A stretch of DNA of 34,591 nt from NCBI GenBank assembly GCA_050010035.1, contig JBEKLU010000051.1, positions 1 to 34,591 on the forward strand, written 5' to 3'. This document shows positions 1-8,888 of this stretch, piece by piece. The translations under genes and the position numbers were made by a program. A model generated the notes under the pieces. It made no database searches. It had not been told where the DNA came from and saw nothing but the letters and a program-made list of their open reading frames with translations. The DNA is from Roseiarcus sp050010035 (GTDB lineage Bacteria > Pseudomonadota > Alphaproteobacteria > Rhizobiales > Beijerinckiaceae). Every line of letters starts with the position of its first letter. The stretch's first letter is position 1.

Positions 1-1199
1 CCGTCGACCTTGCGCATGGCGATCTGCCCGGAGGCGAGCAGCGCCCAGAACAGCATGGCGGCGGTTTCGGCGCAGGGCAGCACGGTCTGGGTCTTGATCC
101 GGCGCTTGAACTCCTCGTGCAATCGCTCGATCGCATTCGAGGTTCGGATCGACTTCCACTGGCTCGGCGGGAAGCGCGTGAAGGTAAAGAGCTTGTCGCC
201 GGCTTCCTCCAGGCTGTCGGCGACGGCGCGGCATTTGAGCCGCCATTTGCGGACGAAGGCTTTGCGCCTGGCTTCGATCTCCGGCTTCGTCGCCGCGTAG
301 ATCGTATCTTTGTAGTCGTTCGAGATTTCCTCGTGCAGCCGCTCAGGCGCATGGGCGAGCAGATTGCGATGCTTGTGCACAGTGCAGCGTTGGACAGCCA
401 TCTCGGGCCACAGCGCCGCCAGCGCCTTTTCGAGGCCCGGCGCGCCGTCGACGACGACCAGCTCCGGCCTCGGCAATCCGCGCCGGACGAGATCGTCGAG
501 CAGCGCGCGCCAGGCCGCCTCGCTCTCGCCGCCCATGGTCTTGATCGCCAGCAGCACTTTCTGGCCGTCCGCGCGCACGCCGAGCGCGACGAGCAGCGAG
601 ATCGAAGTCGCCTTTCTGTCGAGTCGAACGCGCGCCACCGTGCCGTCGAGGATCAGCCGGACGATCGGCTCCTCGGCGAGCGAACGCGCGTTCCAGGCGT
701 CCCAGTCGCCCTTCGCCTTGCGCCAGACGCGGCTGACGACGTCCTTGCCGACCGGCCCGGCGAAAACCGCATTCAATGCGCGCCGCACCCGGCGGGTGTT
801 GGTCCCCGAGAGATAGGCCCCGGCGATCAAGGCGTCGGCGGCCCGAGTGCGCCGCTGATAGGCGCGAAGCGAACCGCTCCGCCATTCGCGCGTCTTGCCG
901 TCCTCGCCTTCCACACGCGCGCGCGGCACGGCGATCCGCGTCTTGCCGAACGTGCCCGTCAGCGTCCGTTCGCGATGGCCGTGGCGCACGCCCACCACCG
1001 ATGGCGCCGCTTCTTCTTCGCCTGGCTTGCGCCGGCCGTAGCGCGGACGCGACAACGCGCCGGAGAGTTCCTCCTCCAGCATCGTCTCGATAAATCCGCG
1101 CACGCGAGCGCGCACCCCGGCCTCGATCGCGTCGAACCAATCATCGAAAAGCAAAACCTCGGCGGCGACAGCCGCCTCCTTCGTGGTATCTCTCGTCAT
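1..1199 (-). CDS. IS256-family (Mutator-type) transposase, 3' end beyond window
   Basis: Translating the minus strand from the ATG at 1199 gives an uninterrupted frame of about 399 codons that runs off the left edge. It is the DDE transposase of an IS256-type insertion sequence, which cuts and pastes its own element. Visible landmarks are an N-terminal region with LEEELSGAL, the first catalytic Asp in LILDGTVARVRLD, the second in VVVDGAPGLEKAL followed by the helical insertion (QRCTVHKHRNLL), and the catalytic Glu in SNAIERLHEEFKRR. A GGAG sits about 10 bases before the ATG. Family members are about 400-420 residues, so only a few residues should be missing. I see no stop or frameshift, so the copy may be active. 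The ends of the element were not identified. Confidence 0.9.
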   Translation of the reverse strand, partial: MTRDTTKEAAVAAEVLLFDDWFDAIEAGVRARVRGFIETMLEEELSGALSRPRYGRRKPGEEEAAPSVVGVRHGHRERTLTGTFGKTRIAVPRARVEGEDGKTREWRSGSLRAYQRRTRAADALIAGAYLSGTNTRRVRRALNAVFAGPVGKDVVSRVWRKAKGDWDAWNARSLAEEPIVRLILDGTVARVRLDRKATSISLLVALGVRADGQKVLLAIKTMGGESEAAWRALLDDLVRRGLPRPELVVVDGAPGLEKALAALWPEMAVQRCTVHKHRNLLAHAPERLHEEISNDYKDTIYAATKPEIEARRKAFVRKWRLKCRAVADSLEEAGDKLFTFTRFPPSQWKSIRTSNAIERLHEEFKRRIKTQTVLPCAETAAMLFWALLASGQIAMRKVD

Positions 1200-1320
1200 G
1201 GCGTGGTCTCCGTTCCAGCGCGCTAACGCCGGAATCATTGGGGTTGAGCAACCCGGAGACTACGCCAACCCAATTCCAACCACCTCCGCGACGGGACCCC
1301 AGTCGTCCGAGCAATGCAGT

Positions 1321-1365
1321 GATATCTCGCAGCGACCCTGCGCAGGTAGACTCGGAAACTACTCA
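1321..1365 (+). repeat. Dispersed repeat, copy A (45 bp)
   Basis: This copy starts GATATCTCGC and ends with the core AGACTCGGAAACTACTCA. It matches 40 of 45 positions with copy B (13185-13229, opposite strand), without gaps. It lies between the IS256 transposase gene and the tniB/tniQ remnant. Confidence 0.75.
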
Positions 1366-1439
1366 GCCTGATCCCGCATGAGGCCGTCAGCGACAATGCT
1401 CGCAACGGCAAGTATTCCGATCCGTCTGTCGAGACGCTC

Positions 1440-1617
1440 GGGAGAGGCGGATCAAACGCCCACGTTGGGAACGGTCGCGGCGACCCTTCTCGCACCTCGA
1501 CGCGGGAGTGCAGGCCACCGGTTCGCCGCTGACGCCGCGCAAAGTGGGCAAGAGCGAATAACAGATGAGGTGGTCGAGAACTGGCGACCCCTTTCCGACG
1601 GCGAGGCTGCTGCATGA
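1440..1617 (+). pseudogene. Possible C-terminal remnant of a TniB-type transposition ATPase
   Basis: The frame ending at 1617 reads SGQERITDEVVENWRPLSDGEAAA. Just upstream a second frame reads ATGSPLTPRKV. Joined by a frameshift near 1540, the two look like the tail of an AAA+ ATPase of the TniB/TnsC kind, which selects the target site for Tn7/Tn402-like transposons. The position supports this: its stop overlaps the tniQ start (ATGA at 1614-1617), the usual tniB-tniQ arrangement. No Walker motifs remain. The identification rests mainly on context and a short stretch, so it is tentative. Confidence 0.4.
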
Positions 1618-2480
1618 AATCGAGCGACCGCGCCGAGAAGCAATTGCCCGTCATTCTGCCGCCGGTTCCCGATGAACTTTTGTCGTCGTGGATCGCCCGG
1701 CATGCGGCGTTCTTTGGTGTCTCGCTGCGGGCCATGCTGCGCCATGCGGACCCGGATGCGCGCTCCCTAAGAGCTGCCGATAACCATCTGACCGACGAAC
1801 AGGGGGAACTGCACACATTTTTCGACGTGAGATTGTCGATATTCGTCGCATGACGTTCGCGAATATCTCAAGCTCCGCGAGGCGACTGGTAGCGGCAGAA
1901 CCGATCCAGACATGTTCGACCTGCGCAACAAAGAACATGGGCGCCGACGTGAATGCAGCAATCTTGCGCAGCTGGCTTCCAGGCCTGGCGCATCACTTGT
2001 CCTGTCTGCGGATATCAATTGAGCACGGTAGGGCAGGGGAGCGCAGCCAACAGCGGCGACGGGCCGCCTTCACTTGCCTCTTGGGAAGAAGCGCTCGGTG
2101 GCGAGCGTCTGCTCGATGACTACGCCGAGCGAGGCATCCAGACATGGGCGTCACCAATTGACTTGCTCAGGCTCCTGCTGATCCGCCGCGATCCGAAACT
2201 GATCGATCCCGAGCATTGGATTGAGACGCCAAAGGTCCTTGATCCCGTGGTTCCCGGCTTCGACCGCCTTGTCTCGCCGAATGGAGCAACAATTCCGCCC
2301 GCGAACAAACCGATCTTGCCACTGTCGCTTCGTCCGACGCTGCTCGCTGGGGTCGCGATCGTTGAGCGTTCAGGCCCCAAAATAATCGCCGAAGTTCATG
2401 GCCGTACGATCGGCGCCTACCATGCTCACTTCGGCGCAATTGCCACCAACATTCTCGGCGTACAACAACCCAATTCCTGA
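1614..2480 (+). pseudogene. tniQ remnant (TniQ-family transposition protein), two frameshifts
   Basis: TniQ proteins work with the TniA transposase and TniB ATPase in Tn7/Tn402-like transposition. The N-terminus reads LPVILPPVPDELLSSWIARH, the typical TniQ opening (proline-rich, then ELLSSW). The product is split over three frames. Codons from 1614 carry the N-terminal part. A second frame (from about 1850) reads FANISSSARRLVAAEPIQTCSTC, containing the first Cys pair. A third (from about 1965) reads FQAWRITCPVCGYQL, a second zinc-binding Cys pair, and continues to the stop at 2478-2480. The frameshifts near 1820-1850 and 1970 make it non-functional as read. It is followed at once by two hairpins. 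Confidence 0.8.
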
Positions 2481-2510
2481 GTCTCAATTATGCAGCTAAA
2501 TTGAGACTCA
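2478..2510. repeat. Perfect 12-bp inverted repeat overlapping the tniQ stop codon
   Basis: Arms TGAGTCTCAATT (2478-2489) and AATTGAGACTCA (2499-2510) pair perfectly across a 9-base spacer. The repeat begins inside the tniQ stop codon. It could be a terminator stem, though no T-run follows, or a protein-binding site of the former transposon such as a resolution site. Confidence 0.7.
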
Positions 2511-2513
2511 CGC

Positions 2514-2535
2514 GTCAAAGAATCTCATCTTTGAC
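2514..2535. repeat. Second, adjacent 8-bp inverted repeat
   Basis: GTCAAAGA (2514-2521) and TCTTTGAC (2528-2535) form a perfect 8-bp stem with a 6-base loop, three bases after the 12-bp hairpin. Two hairpins in tandem at a transposon gene end suggest a structured site rather than chance, but the role is not known. Confidence 0.55.
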
Positions 2536-3448
2536 TGCACTGCCGTTGCTGAATGGGCGCAGTTTCACGTTTAAGCACAGCGCGACACACAGGCGACACT
2601 TGCTTTCACGAACATCGTCACGCGGGAAGTCCCGAGCCGTCCAGGCCTTGATCGACAACGAGTCGCAATCGACGGCGGGCCCCGATCGATAAATCGCGAG
2701 GCGTCCGCGCGAAAGCGCGCGCCGATCAGGGCGCCAGGACGCCGCCGAGAACGATCGTCACCCCTGGATTCGTCTGCGCCGCGTATTCGCTCGAAGATCC
2801 GAGCGCCGCGCTGCGCCGTTGCGCCGAGCGCGCGATATCGCCGATTTCGAGGATGATTCGCGCCGAGTGCGGCGACAAGCCGATTTGCCGTGGCTCCTCG
2901 ACGATGCCAGCGCCGGTCTTCGCCTCTGGCGCGACGGCGATGACGCCGGCCGGTCCCGGCGCGGGCGCGGGGTAGCGCGACCGCCGCGAGGCGGCGAATA
3001 GGGGTGAAGTAATCAAAGCGCTCGCGTCTTCATGCCAACCGAGCGCCGAGCGTCCCGGCGGACCCGGCGGGCGGTCTGGGGGGACCGAACCGCTCGCCGG
3101 GGAAACGAGTTCGCGCCCGCTAGGTGAAGAGCGCTCCGCCTTGCCCTTCGGGCTCTGTAGATTTAGGCACCGCGCAGAGAGCTAACAAGGGGCGCGAGCG
3201 ACTGTCGCGGTAGAGAGTTCGTTGCCGCGAAGGCCAGCCAATTTGAGTTGGTCCCAGCCGACGCTCGCCCCTAATTTGCCGCGCAGACGGGCAAGGAAAG
3301 CCGCCTACGGGCGTACTCGCCCTGCCCAAATACCGCGCCCCTTAGCCGTTCCTCGTACCGGCGGCTTCTCTAATTCTACTGAGTCACGATTTTCCCAGAT
3401 TCGCTCGGCTGCGGGATTTGCTATTTTGCTGATTCGGCTGATCGGCGA
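2536..3448. other. About 0.9 kb without a recognisable gene
   Basis: Short open frames occur on both strands, for example a minus-strand frame at 2726-3016 rich in Ala, Gly and Pro. None has a clear ribosome site or a recognisable domain. Two CGACA motifs at 2583-2587 and 2594-2598, read inward on the minus strand as TGTCG, could be the outer end of the TniB/TniQ transposon. The rest appears to be decayed sequence. Confidence 0.5.
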
Positions 3449-3541
3449 ATGGCGGGGACTATGGAGCATGAGACGCAATCGCGTGAAGCGCGTTTTGCTT
3501 GTTATGTCGACGCTTTGGCGGCGGTTCTGGGCCGTGAAGTG
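3449..3541 (+). pseudogene. N-terminal remnant of an IS701-family transposase
   Basis: From the in-frame ATG at 3461 the translation reads MEHETQSREARFACYVDALA followed by AVLG. This matches the opening of IS701-type transposases (RFxxYVxxLAxVxGHADR). Homology ends after about 28 residues, where unrelated sequence from the IS91 remnant begins. Family members are near 400 residues, so over 90% is missing and no catalytic residue remains. The abrupt end suggests that insertion or one-ended transposition of the neighbouring IS91 element cut it. Confidence 0.55.
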
Positions 3542-3952
3542 AAAAATCGGAGTTCACCAAGACGAAAAAGATGGTTGACTTTCCGACCCTCATACGAGGG
3601 TTTCGGACTCCGGCCCCTTTGTGACGGCGGGGTTGGAGCTGGGGCCGGCGTTCGAAAGCCTCCCTAGGAGGAAACCGCGGGCAGGAAGGGCGCTGCTTAC
3701 GCTGGAGCGATCTATGGGGATTTGAGGATCGCGGTGCGGCGGCTGCCGGGTGCGGAACGAGCGGAAGCGGTGGCTTTGGTCGATTTGCAGGACTGCGACG
3801 AGCTTGCTCGGGAAGAGGCATGCTTGGCTCGGCGCGCCTGGCGCGGTCGGAGAGGGTCTGGGGACTACGGGCGCGCAACGTCTGTCGGCGTCGGCGCGCG
3901 GGCGGAGGCGAAGACGATCGGCGTTGTGGAGCGAGGGACGGGGGAAATGCGC
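3542..3952 (-). other. Non-coding terminal region of an IS91-type element
   Basis: This stretch lies downstream of the IS91-type transposase remnant on the minus strand and holds no credible gene. It contains small hairpins, CCCTC-atac-GAGGG at 3587-3600 and CCTCC-cta-GGAGG near 3660. Rolling-circle IS91 elements carry non-coding ends with hairpins, so this is plausibly one of those ends. The assignment is by position and structure only. Confidence 0.35.
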
Positions 3953-4230
3953 TCATGAGCTGTCGATCCTGATCCGGATCGGCGACGGAGGGCGCGCGGG
4001 ATGCGCGCCGTCGAACGTCTCGACGACGAACATTCGGCCGCCGCAGCATGGGCATCGACGCGGCGGCGAGGCTTTGTCGGCGTCGCTGTCGGGCTCGGCG
4101 CGCGCTTGGCGCGCGCTCGATGTTGCGGGCTCGAAACGCGCTGGCTGAAGCGACGAATGGCGGGATTGGAAAGTCGCTTGCTCGCGCAAGGAGCGCAAGC
4201 AGACACTTTGCAGGGGTCTCGTCATCCTAG
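3953..4230 (-). pseudogene. C-terminal remnant of an IS91-family transposase
   Basis: The minus-strand frame ending at 3953 carries PRRCPCCGGRMFVVETFDG and ends PSPIRIRIDSS. This is the characteristic tail of one branch of IS91-type rolling-circle transposases, with a zinc-binding CPCCGGRM followed by an arginine/serine-rich end. A neighbouring frame further upstream reads AFRARNIERA, which resembles the preceding part of the same protein family, implying a frameshift near 4110-4140. The HUH/Y2 catalytic domain is absent. Only about 60-90 of some 400 residues survive. Confidence 0.6.
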
Positions 4231-4286
4231 ATGCGGCGAAGCTCTCGAAACGTACGCCAAGTTCGTCGCCCAGGAGCGGCTCAGCG

Positions 4287-5663
4287 TTAGAATGCCGACC
4301 TTCTGCGAAGGCCGTCCAGAATGTCTTTGACGATCGCGTCGTAATCCTGCCCGAAGTGATGGGCGCCCGGCGTTTGGATCACTTCCATCTCCTTGTCCGC
4401 GAGGTCGCGACAGCCGGGGTCTGTCTCTTCAACGCCGTAGTAGCATTGGACAAGTCCGGCCGGAATCCTGGCGAATTCCGGCGCCAGCGGCGTCGCCGCT
4501 TCGCTGGGCGGCGCGCCGAACCATCCCGCGACATGAATTTCCCAGTCGGCTTTGGGCTCCAGGCCGAGCAACGAAATCATCGCGACTCGTTCGCGATAGG
4601 CCGCCGGCAGCATATTGTAGACAACCGGCAACACGTCGGCCCCGAACGAGTAGCCGACCAACGCGACCTTGTCCGCATGCCATTTGGCGCCATAGGCGGC
4701 CAAGATCGCCGTCAAGTCGGCGGTGGTTTGTTCGGGCGTCTTGCGGCTCCAAAAGTAGCGCAAGCTGTCCCAGCCGACGACGGGGACGCCGAGCGCCTGG
4801 AGTTTCTCGCCGATGGTCTTGTCGAGATCGCGCCAACCTCCGTCGCCGGAAACGAAAACGACCATGACGCGCGAAGGTCGATCGGAAGGCAATTCGACCA
4901 AAGGAAGCGTGTCGACGCCTCGCTTGGCTGCGGCCCCCATGTAGCGTTCAACGAGGGCGGCGAGATTGGCGCGCGAATCCGTCCCCGTCATTGGGGTGAT
5001 CTCAACGGGGACGCCGCCACGCGCCAACGCCTCGACGCTCGCGCGCGCCATCGGCTGCGCGGCCCCGTCAAACGCCGCCTGCCACGCGCCGTGCAGCGCG
5101 GTAACCGAGCCCAGCTTGCGCGCGCCGTTCGCATCCAGTGCGAAGGAGTCGAGGCGGCACAGCGATCGTGAGATTTCCAGCGTCGGCGTCGGATTGACGG
5201 AAATTGCCGCAGACAGCGTCGCGATTGGCGCTTGTGCGAGCGCCGCGTACGCGATAGCGCCGCCTTCGCCGAGGCCGGCGGCGATTGGCAGATTATAGAA
5301 CGGCGAGGGGTGGCGGGCTTGAACCTGTCGGCTCAAGTCCTCGATGTCCTGAAAGAAATCGACGCAATCGGCTTGGCGCACGGCTTTCCGATTGGCCTGG
5401 AGATTTTGCAGATAGACTTTCGTGTCTATGCCGATGGCGAGAGCGCCGTTGCGAGCGATCTCAGCGAGCGCGTGATCATCGTCGGCATTCCATCCAGTCT
5501 CGTCCGAGAACAGCGCGACGAAGCTGAGTGGCGCGCCCGACGGCACATCAATGCGCGCGGACCCGAAACTCGCGGCGTCGATCGTCTCCGCGCTCGATGT
5601 CGAACCTTGCGACCAGAGCGCGAGCGCCGCCGCACAGCATAGCAGGCGCAGATTCCTGTTCAT
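4287..5663 (-). CDS. acvB: AcvB/VirJ-family periplasmic hydrolase (lysyl-phosphatidylglycerol hydrolase type)
   Basis: The 458-residue protein starts at 5663 with an export signal (hydrophobic LLCCAAALALWS, then SSAE). It is the two-part AcvB form: an N-terminal VirJ-like half and a C-terminal alpha/beta-hydrolase half. The nucleophile elbow is GYSFGAD (337-343, Ser339), with GVEETD near 410-415 and GAHHFG near 433-438 as likely acid and histidine. In Agrobacterium AcvB is a chromosomal virulence protein, and in that family it removes lysine from lysyl-phosphatidylglycerol in the periplasm. The ATG overlaps the stop of the upstream LpiA/MprF gene (ATGA), so the enzyme that makes the lipid and the one that hydrolyses it are co-translated. 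An upstream in-frame start at 5855 would overlap the synthase by about 190 bases and bury the signal peptide, so I rejected it. Confidence 0.9.
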   Translation of the reverse strand: MNRNLRLLCCAAALALWSQGSTSSAETIDAASFGSARIDVPSGAPLSFVALFSDETGWNADDDHALAEIARNGALAIGIDTKVYLQNLQANRKAVRQADCVDFFQDIEDLSRQVQARHPSPFYNLPIAAGLGEGGAIAYAALAQAPIATLSAAISVNPTPTLEISRSLCRLDSFALDANGARKLGSVTALHGAWQAAFDGAAQPMARASVEALARGGVPVEITPMTGTDSRANLAALVERYMGAAAKRGVDTLPLVELPSDRPSRVMVVFVSGDGGWRDLDKTIGEKLQALGVPVVGWDSLRYFWSRKTPEQTTADLTAILAAYGAKWHADKVALVGYSFGADVLPVVYNMLPAAYRERVAMISLLGLEPKADWEIHVAGWFGAPPSEAATPLAPEFARIPAGLVQCYYGVEETDPGCRDLADKEMEVIQTPGAHHFGQDYDAIVKDILDGLRRRSAF

Positions 5664-8335
5664 GCGCTGATTTTCGTGGCGGTTGATTTTGCGATCAAAG
5701 CCGCTGCGTCCGCCAACGCGACAAACGGACCGACGGTCCCCGACGCGGCCAGATAGCGCGGCTCCCAAGCCGGGTTGAATTTTCCCTTGAACATCCGCAA
5801 CCCTTGGAAGTTGTAAAAGCGGTCGCCGTGCTTCCAGATTTGAGCGCCGACCCAATGCCAGCGTGAAGACAACGGCTCGCGTCGCACGCCGCTGAGCGGC
5901 GCTACCCCGAGGCTCAAGGTCTCAAAGCCTTCGCTCTTCAATGCCAAAATAAGCTGGGTAAACAGGAATTCCATCGCGTAGGGCGAGGCTTTGGCGCGAT
6001 GCCGCATGAGACCGACCGACGCCTCGTTCCGTGCATCTGTCGTCATCACGCTCGCGAAAGCGATCGCCTCGCCCTGTTGACGAACGATCGCTATCCACTG
6101 CTGTTCGATGAACTGCGGCTCGAAGGCGGCGACCGAGAACGCCTTCTCGTCTCCCGCTCTGGCCTCCAGCCACTCGTGGGATATCGCCGCGATCGTCTCC
6201 ATCGCGGCGCCGGAGCATTTTGGCCGGATGAGTTCGAAGGTCAGCCCATCGCGCGCGCCTCGCTTGAGCGCATAACGCAAATGCGCGGCAGCGCCGCCTT
6301 CCAGGCGGAACGACGCCAGCCGCACCCTCGCGTCCTCGCCGAGTTTCATGACCGTCAGCCCGGCGTCTAAATAGAAGGGCAAGCTCTCCGGGGGGATTTG
6401 ATAAAACGCGGCTCGGCCGCCGTGCGCGTGCGCCAGCGTGACGAACCGCTTGATCAATTCGGCCCATTCAGTCTTGGGGCCGATAGGATCGAAGAGGGCG
6501 ATCCAACTGCGACCGCGTTTGCCGTACATAAGGAAGCTGTCGCCTGACTGGGAGAAGATGAGGCTCTTGTCGCCCATCAGCGCCAGCAAGGCGTCGCTTC
6601 GACCCTGTCGGCGAATGATCTGGGCCGCCGCGGCGAGCGCAGCTTCGCTCGGCAATTTCGCCAAACCTTTTGGCGCGCGCAGCAACTGGCCCACGCCGAA
6701 ACACACGGCAAGCGCCGAAGCGCCAACCAGCGCACGCATGGCGCGCGGCGCCTGAGCATCGAACGCGAATTGCCACCAGAGATCGCGAGCCCTGAGATCG
6801 ACGCCGTTGAAAGCCAAGACGAGGATGCCGAAGGCAGCCGCGATGATCACCCCGACCGCGGCGAACCATCCTATCGTGAAGGGCTGATCGAGCATCGACG
6901 TCGGCCGGTGAAATTGAGGCCTGGTCGCGAGAAGCAGCATCGCTAGAACCGTCAGAAACCCGGCTTCGGCGAAAGCGAGCCCCTTCATCAGCGAAAAGCC
7001 CAAGCTCGCGAGGGTCAGCCAGAAAGCGATGCGCCAGGCGCCGTCGCGCCGATCGACAAGGCCGCGGGCGACGAAAAGGAATATGACGCCGATCAAGCTG
7101 CCGAGAAAGTGCGACGTCTCCACCGCCCATAGCGGAACATGGAGCGACAGCGCCGTCAGACGCCCGCCGAACGTCGGCGTCGCCCCAGACACCAGCAGCA
7201 TCACGCCGGCGGCAAATGTCAGTACGCCGATAAATGTCGGCGAGAGGCGGGTCGCCGCGCGTGCGAGGCGATCATCGTCGCTCGCCAATCGTCCCCGCAC
7301 CGCTGAACGCACCTCGAAAACTGCGAAAAGGGCTGACGAGAGAATGAGAGGGAGCACGTAGTAGACGCCTCGGTAGGCGAGGAGCGCCGCCGCGACAGCA
7401 TCAGAAGAGGCCTGGCCGCGAAAGGCCCATAACACCACCAGCTCAAACACGCCGACGCCACCCGGAATGTGGCTGATTGCGCCGAGGGCCGTAGCAGCGG
7501 AAAAGATCGCCGCGAACTCGGGAAAGCTGACCTGCGTTGTTGGCAGCAAAGCCCACAGTGCCAAAGCCGCGCCAAAAAGCCGGATGGAGGTGAGGGCAAG
7601 CTGTGTCGCAGCGACCGTCGTGGTCGGCGCGGCGATCAGGACTCCGCCGATCCTCGCCTCGCCTCGCAGCGCGAAAATAAAAAAGCTCGCGACCGATGCG
7701 AGCGCAGCCGACGCCAAGATCCGTAGCGGCGTCGCAGACCAGCCCAGCAAAACGGCGACCGGATCGGCTTCCAGCAGCGTCGCCACTCCGCCGACGCTCG
7801 CCAGACCGAGCGCGAACCCTCCGAGGACGAACAGCAAAAGGCGCGCGATGTCTTCCGACTTGACGCCGACGGCGCCATAGACCCGGTAACGGACCGCCGC
7901 TGCCGTGAAAGCGCCGAATCCGGCCGCGTTGCCCAGCGCGGACCCGCAAAACCCCGCGAGTACGAGAGCGGAAAAGGAGATCCTCGCGCCAACGTAGCGC
8001 AAGGCGCTCGCGTCTCGCCCGACGAGAGCCGCGAAACTCAGCGCCGTCGCGCCGATCGACAAGGCTATCGAGGCCGCCGACATTCGCCGCAAGGCTCCGA
8101 TCATCGCATGATAATCGAGGTTGGCGACGACATCCCCGAAGGGAACGACCAGAACCGCGCCGGCGACGAGCACGGCCAGAGCGACGAGCAACTTGCGCCA
8201 GCGGCTGCCGATTTGCGGGAGAGTCGGCTCCTTCGCGCGTCCATCGGCGAGCGACTTCATGCTGTTCGGAAGAACTGCGGGCGACGATTGCCGTGTCGAT
8301 AGATGCGTTCCCGCGAGCCCCTGGGACGTCGTCAT
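5660..8335 (-). CDS. mprF: Bifunctional lysylphosphatidylglycerol synthetase/flippase LpiA/MprF
   Basis: The 891-residue membrane protein transfers lysine from lysyl-tRNA to phosphatidylglycerol and flips the product to the outer leaflet, which lowers negative surface charge and gives resistance to cationic peptides and acid. After a soluble start, many membrane segments (about residues 40-530) include the flippase domain with SHIPGGVGVFELVVLW. The soluble C-terminal GNAT-like synthetase domain follows, with SGDSFLMYGKRGRSWIALFD, LRYALKRGARDGL, SVGLMRHR and FYNFQGLRMFKGKFNPAWEPRYLA. I chose the ATG at 8335 because AGGAG lies about 12 bases upstream; an in-frame start at 8398 has no such site. 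It overlaps acvB by four bases. In rhizobia lpiA is acid-induced, but no regulatory site was recognised here. Confidence 0.93.
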   Translation of the reverse strand: MTTSQGLAGTHLSTRQSSPAVLPNSMKSLADGRAKEPTLPQIGSRWRKLLVALAVLVAGAVLVVPFGDVVANLDYHAMIGALRRMSAASIALSIGATALSFAALVGRDASALRYVGARISFSALVLAGFCGSALGNAAGFGAFTAAAVRYRVYGAVGVKSEDIARLLLFVLGGFALGLASVGGVATLLEADPVAVLLGWSATPLRILASAALASVASFFIFALRGEARIGGVLIAAPTTTVAATQLALTSIRLFGAALALWALLPTTQVSFPEFAAIFSAATALGAISHIPGGVGVFELVVLWAFRGQASSDAVAAALLAYRGVYYVLPLILSSALFAVFEVRSAVRGRLASDDDRLARAATRLSPTFIGVLTFAAGVMLLVSGATPTFGGRLTALSLHVPLWAVETSHFLGSLIGVIFLFVARGLVDRRDGAWRIAFWLTLASLGFSLMKGLAFAEAGFLTVLAMLLLATRPQFHRPTSMLDQPFTIGWFAAVGVIIAAAFGILVLAFNGVDLRARDLWWQFAFDAQAPRAMRALVGASALAVCFGVGQLLRAPKGLAKLPSEAALAAAAQIIRRQGRSDALLALMGDKSLIFSQSGDSFLMYGKRGRSWIALFDPIGPKTEWAELIKRFVTLAHAHGGRAAFYQIPPESLPFYLDAGLTVMKLGEDARVRLASFRLEGGAAAHLRYALKRGARDGLTFELIRPKCSGAAMETIAAISHEWLEARAGDEKAFSVAAFEPQFIEQQWIAIVRQQGEAIAFASVMTTDARNEASVGLMRHRAKASPYAMEFLFTQLILALKSEGFETLSLGVAPLSGVRREPLSSRWHWVGAQIWKHGDRFYNFQGLRMFKGKFNPAWEPRYLAASGTVGPFVALADAAALIAKSTATKISA

Positions 8336-8426
8336 CTTGGTCGATTTCTCCTGTTCGCGCGTCGATGGCCTTGCGCGCCGTAGGGCCCGCGAGGGCATCC
8401 TCGGCCGCCCGCCTGCCGGCCTTAAC

Positions 8427-8558
8427 TCAGTGCGAGTCTCCGGCCCGCGACGGCGGTGGCTTTCTCGGCGGGTGCGATCTCTTGTAGTTCTCCGCGTCGC
8501 GAAGAATCATCATCAAGATCACCGCGAACGCGAAAATCGGGATGATATAGGCTGCCAT
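8427..8558 (-). CDS. Small single-pass membrane protein, 43 residues
   Basis: From the ATG at 8558, with GAGGAG about 9 bases upstream, the product begins MAAYIIPIFAFAVILMMILR and ends in a basic, proline-rich tail (RSHPPRKPPPS). One membrane helix with a cytoplasmic charged tail is the obvious reading. I do not recognise the family. It lies 91 bases upstream of mprF on the same strand and could be the first gene of that operon. A longer in-frame reading from 8816 exists and contains a second hydrophobic stretch (AIPFIGVAFAVATGG), but the ribosome site supports the short form. Confidence 0.5.
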   Translation of the reverse strand: MAAYIIPIFAFAVILMMILRDAENYKRSHPPRKPPPSRAGDSH

Positions 8559-8888
8559 TGTCGACGGCTCCTCTTCGATGCGAGTACCTGGACGGAGAGC
8601 GGGTCCGCCGGTCGCAACCGCAAACGCGACGCCGATGAAGGGAATCGCGGATAGGAAAGCGCCCGACGGGCGCGGCGCCCCGGACAGGGCGCCGCGCTCG
8701 GACGAACCGAAGCCCGAGCAAAGCGCCGCCCTTCCGGCATTACGTTTTGTCCCGGCGGATCGCCGCCGTAACGAGCTAAGAAGTCGGCCTCCATTGATAA
8801 ACACATCACGACGCATTCCCGATTTCAGACCCGCTTTCGACGCGGTGGCTCGCGCCGACGCCGTTCACGAGTTCGCCATTCCTCGTCG
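8559..8888. other. 330-bp gap between the ClC gene and the small membrane gene
   Basis: Apart from the 11-bp hairpin and the possible upstream extension of the 43-residue protein, nothing recognisable is present. A promoter for the small protein-mprF-acvB unit would be expected here on the minus strand, but no clear -35/-10 pair stands out. Confidence 0.4.
8670..8697 (-). terminator. Hairpin downstream of the ClC gene
   Basis: GCGCGGCGCCC (8670-8680) and GGGCGCCGCGC (8687-8697) form a perfect 11-bp stem with a 6-base loop. It lies about 190 bases past the ClC stop and before the 43-residue gene, so it could end ClC transcription. No T-run follows, which weakens the call. Confidence 0.4.

Noticed and set aside
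117..1226. Long plus-strand frame of 369 codons
   Set aside because: It is the reverse shadow of the IS256 transposase, whose minus-strand frame carries all family motifs.
5664..5855. Earlier start for acvB at 5855
   Set aside because: It would put 64 unlike residues before a clear signal peptide and overlap mprF by about 190 bases.
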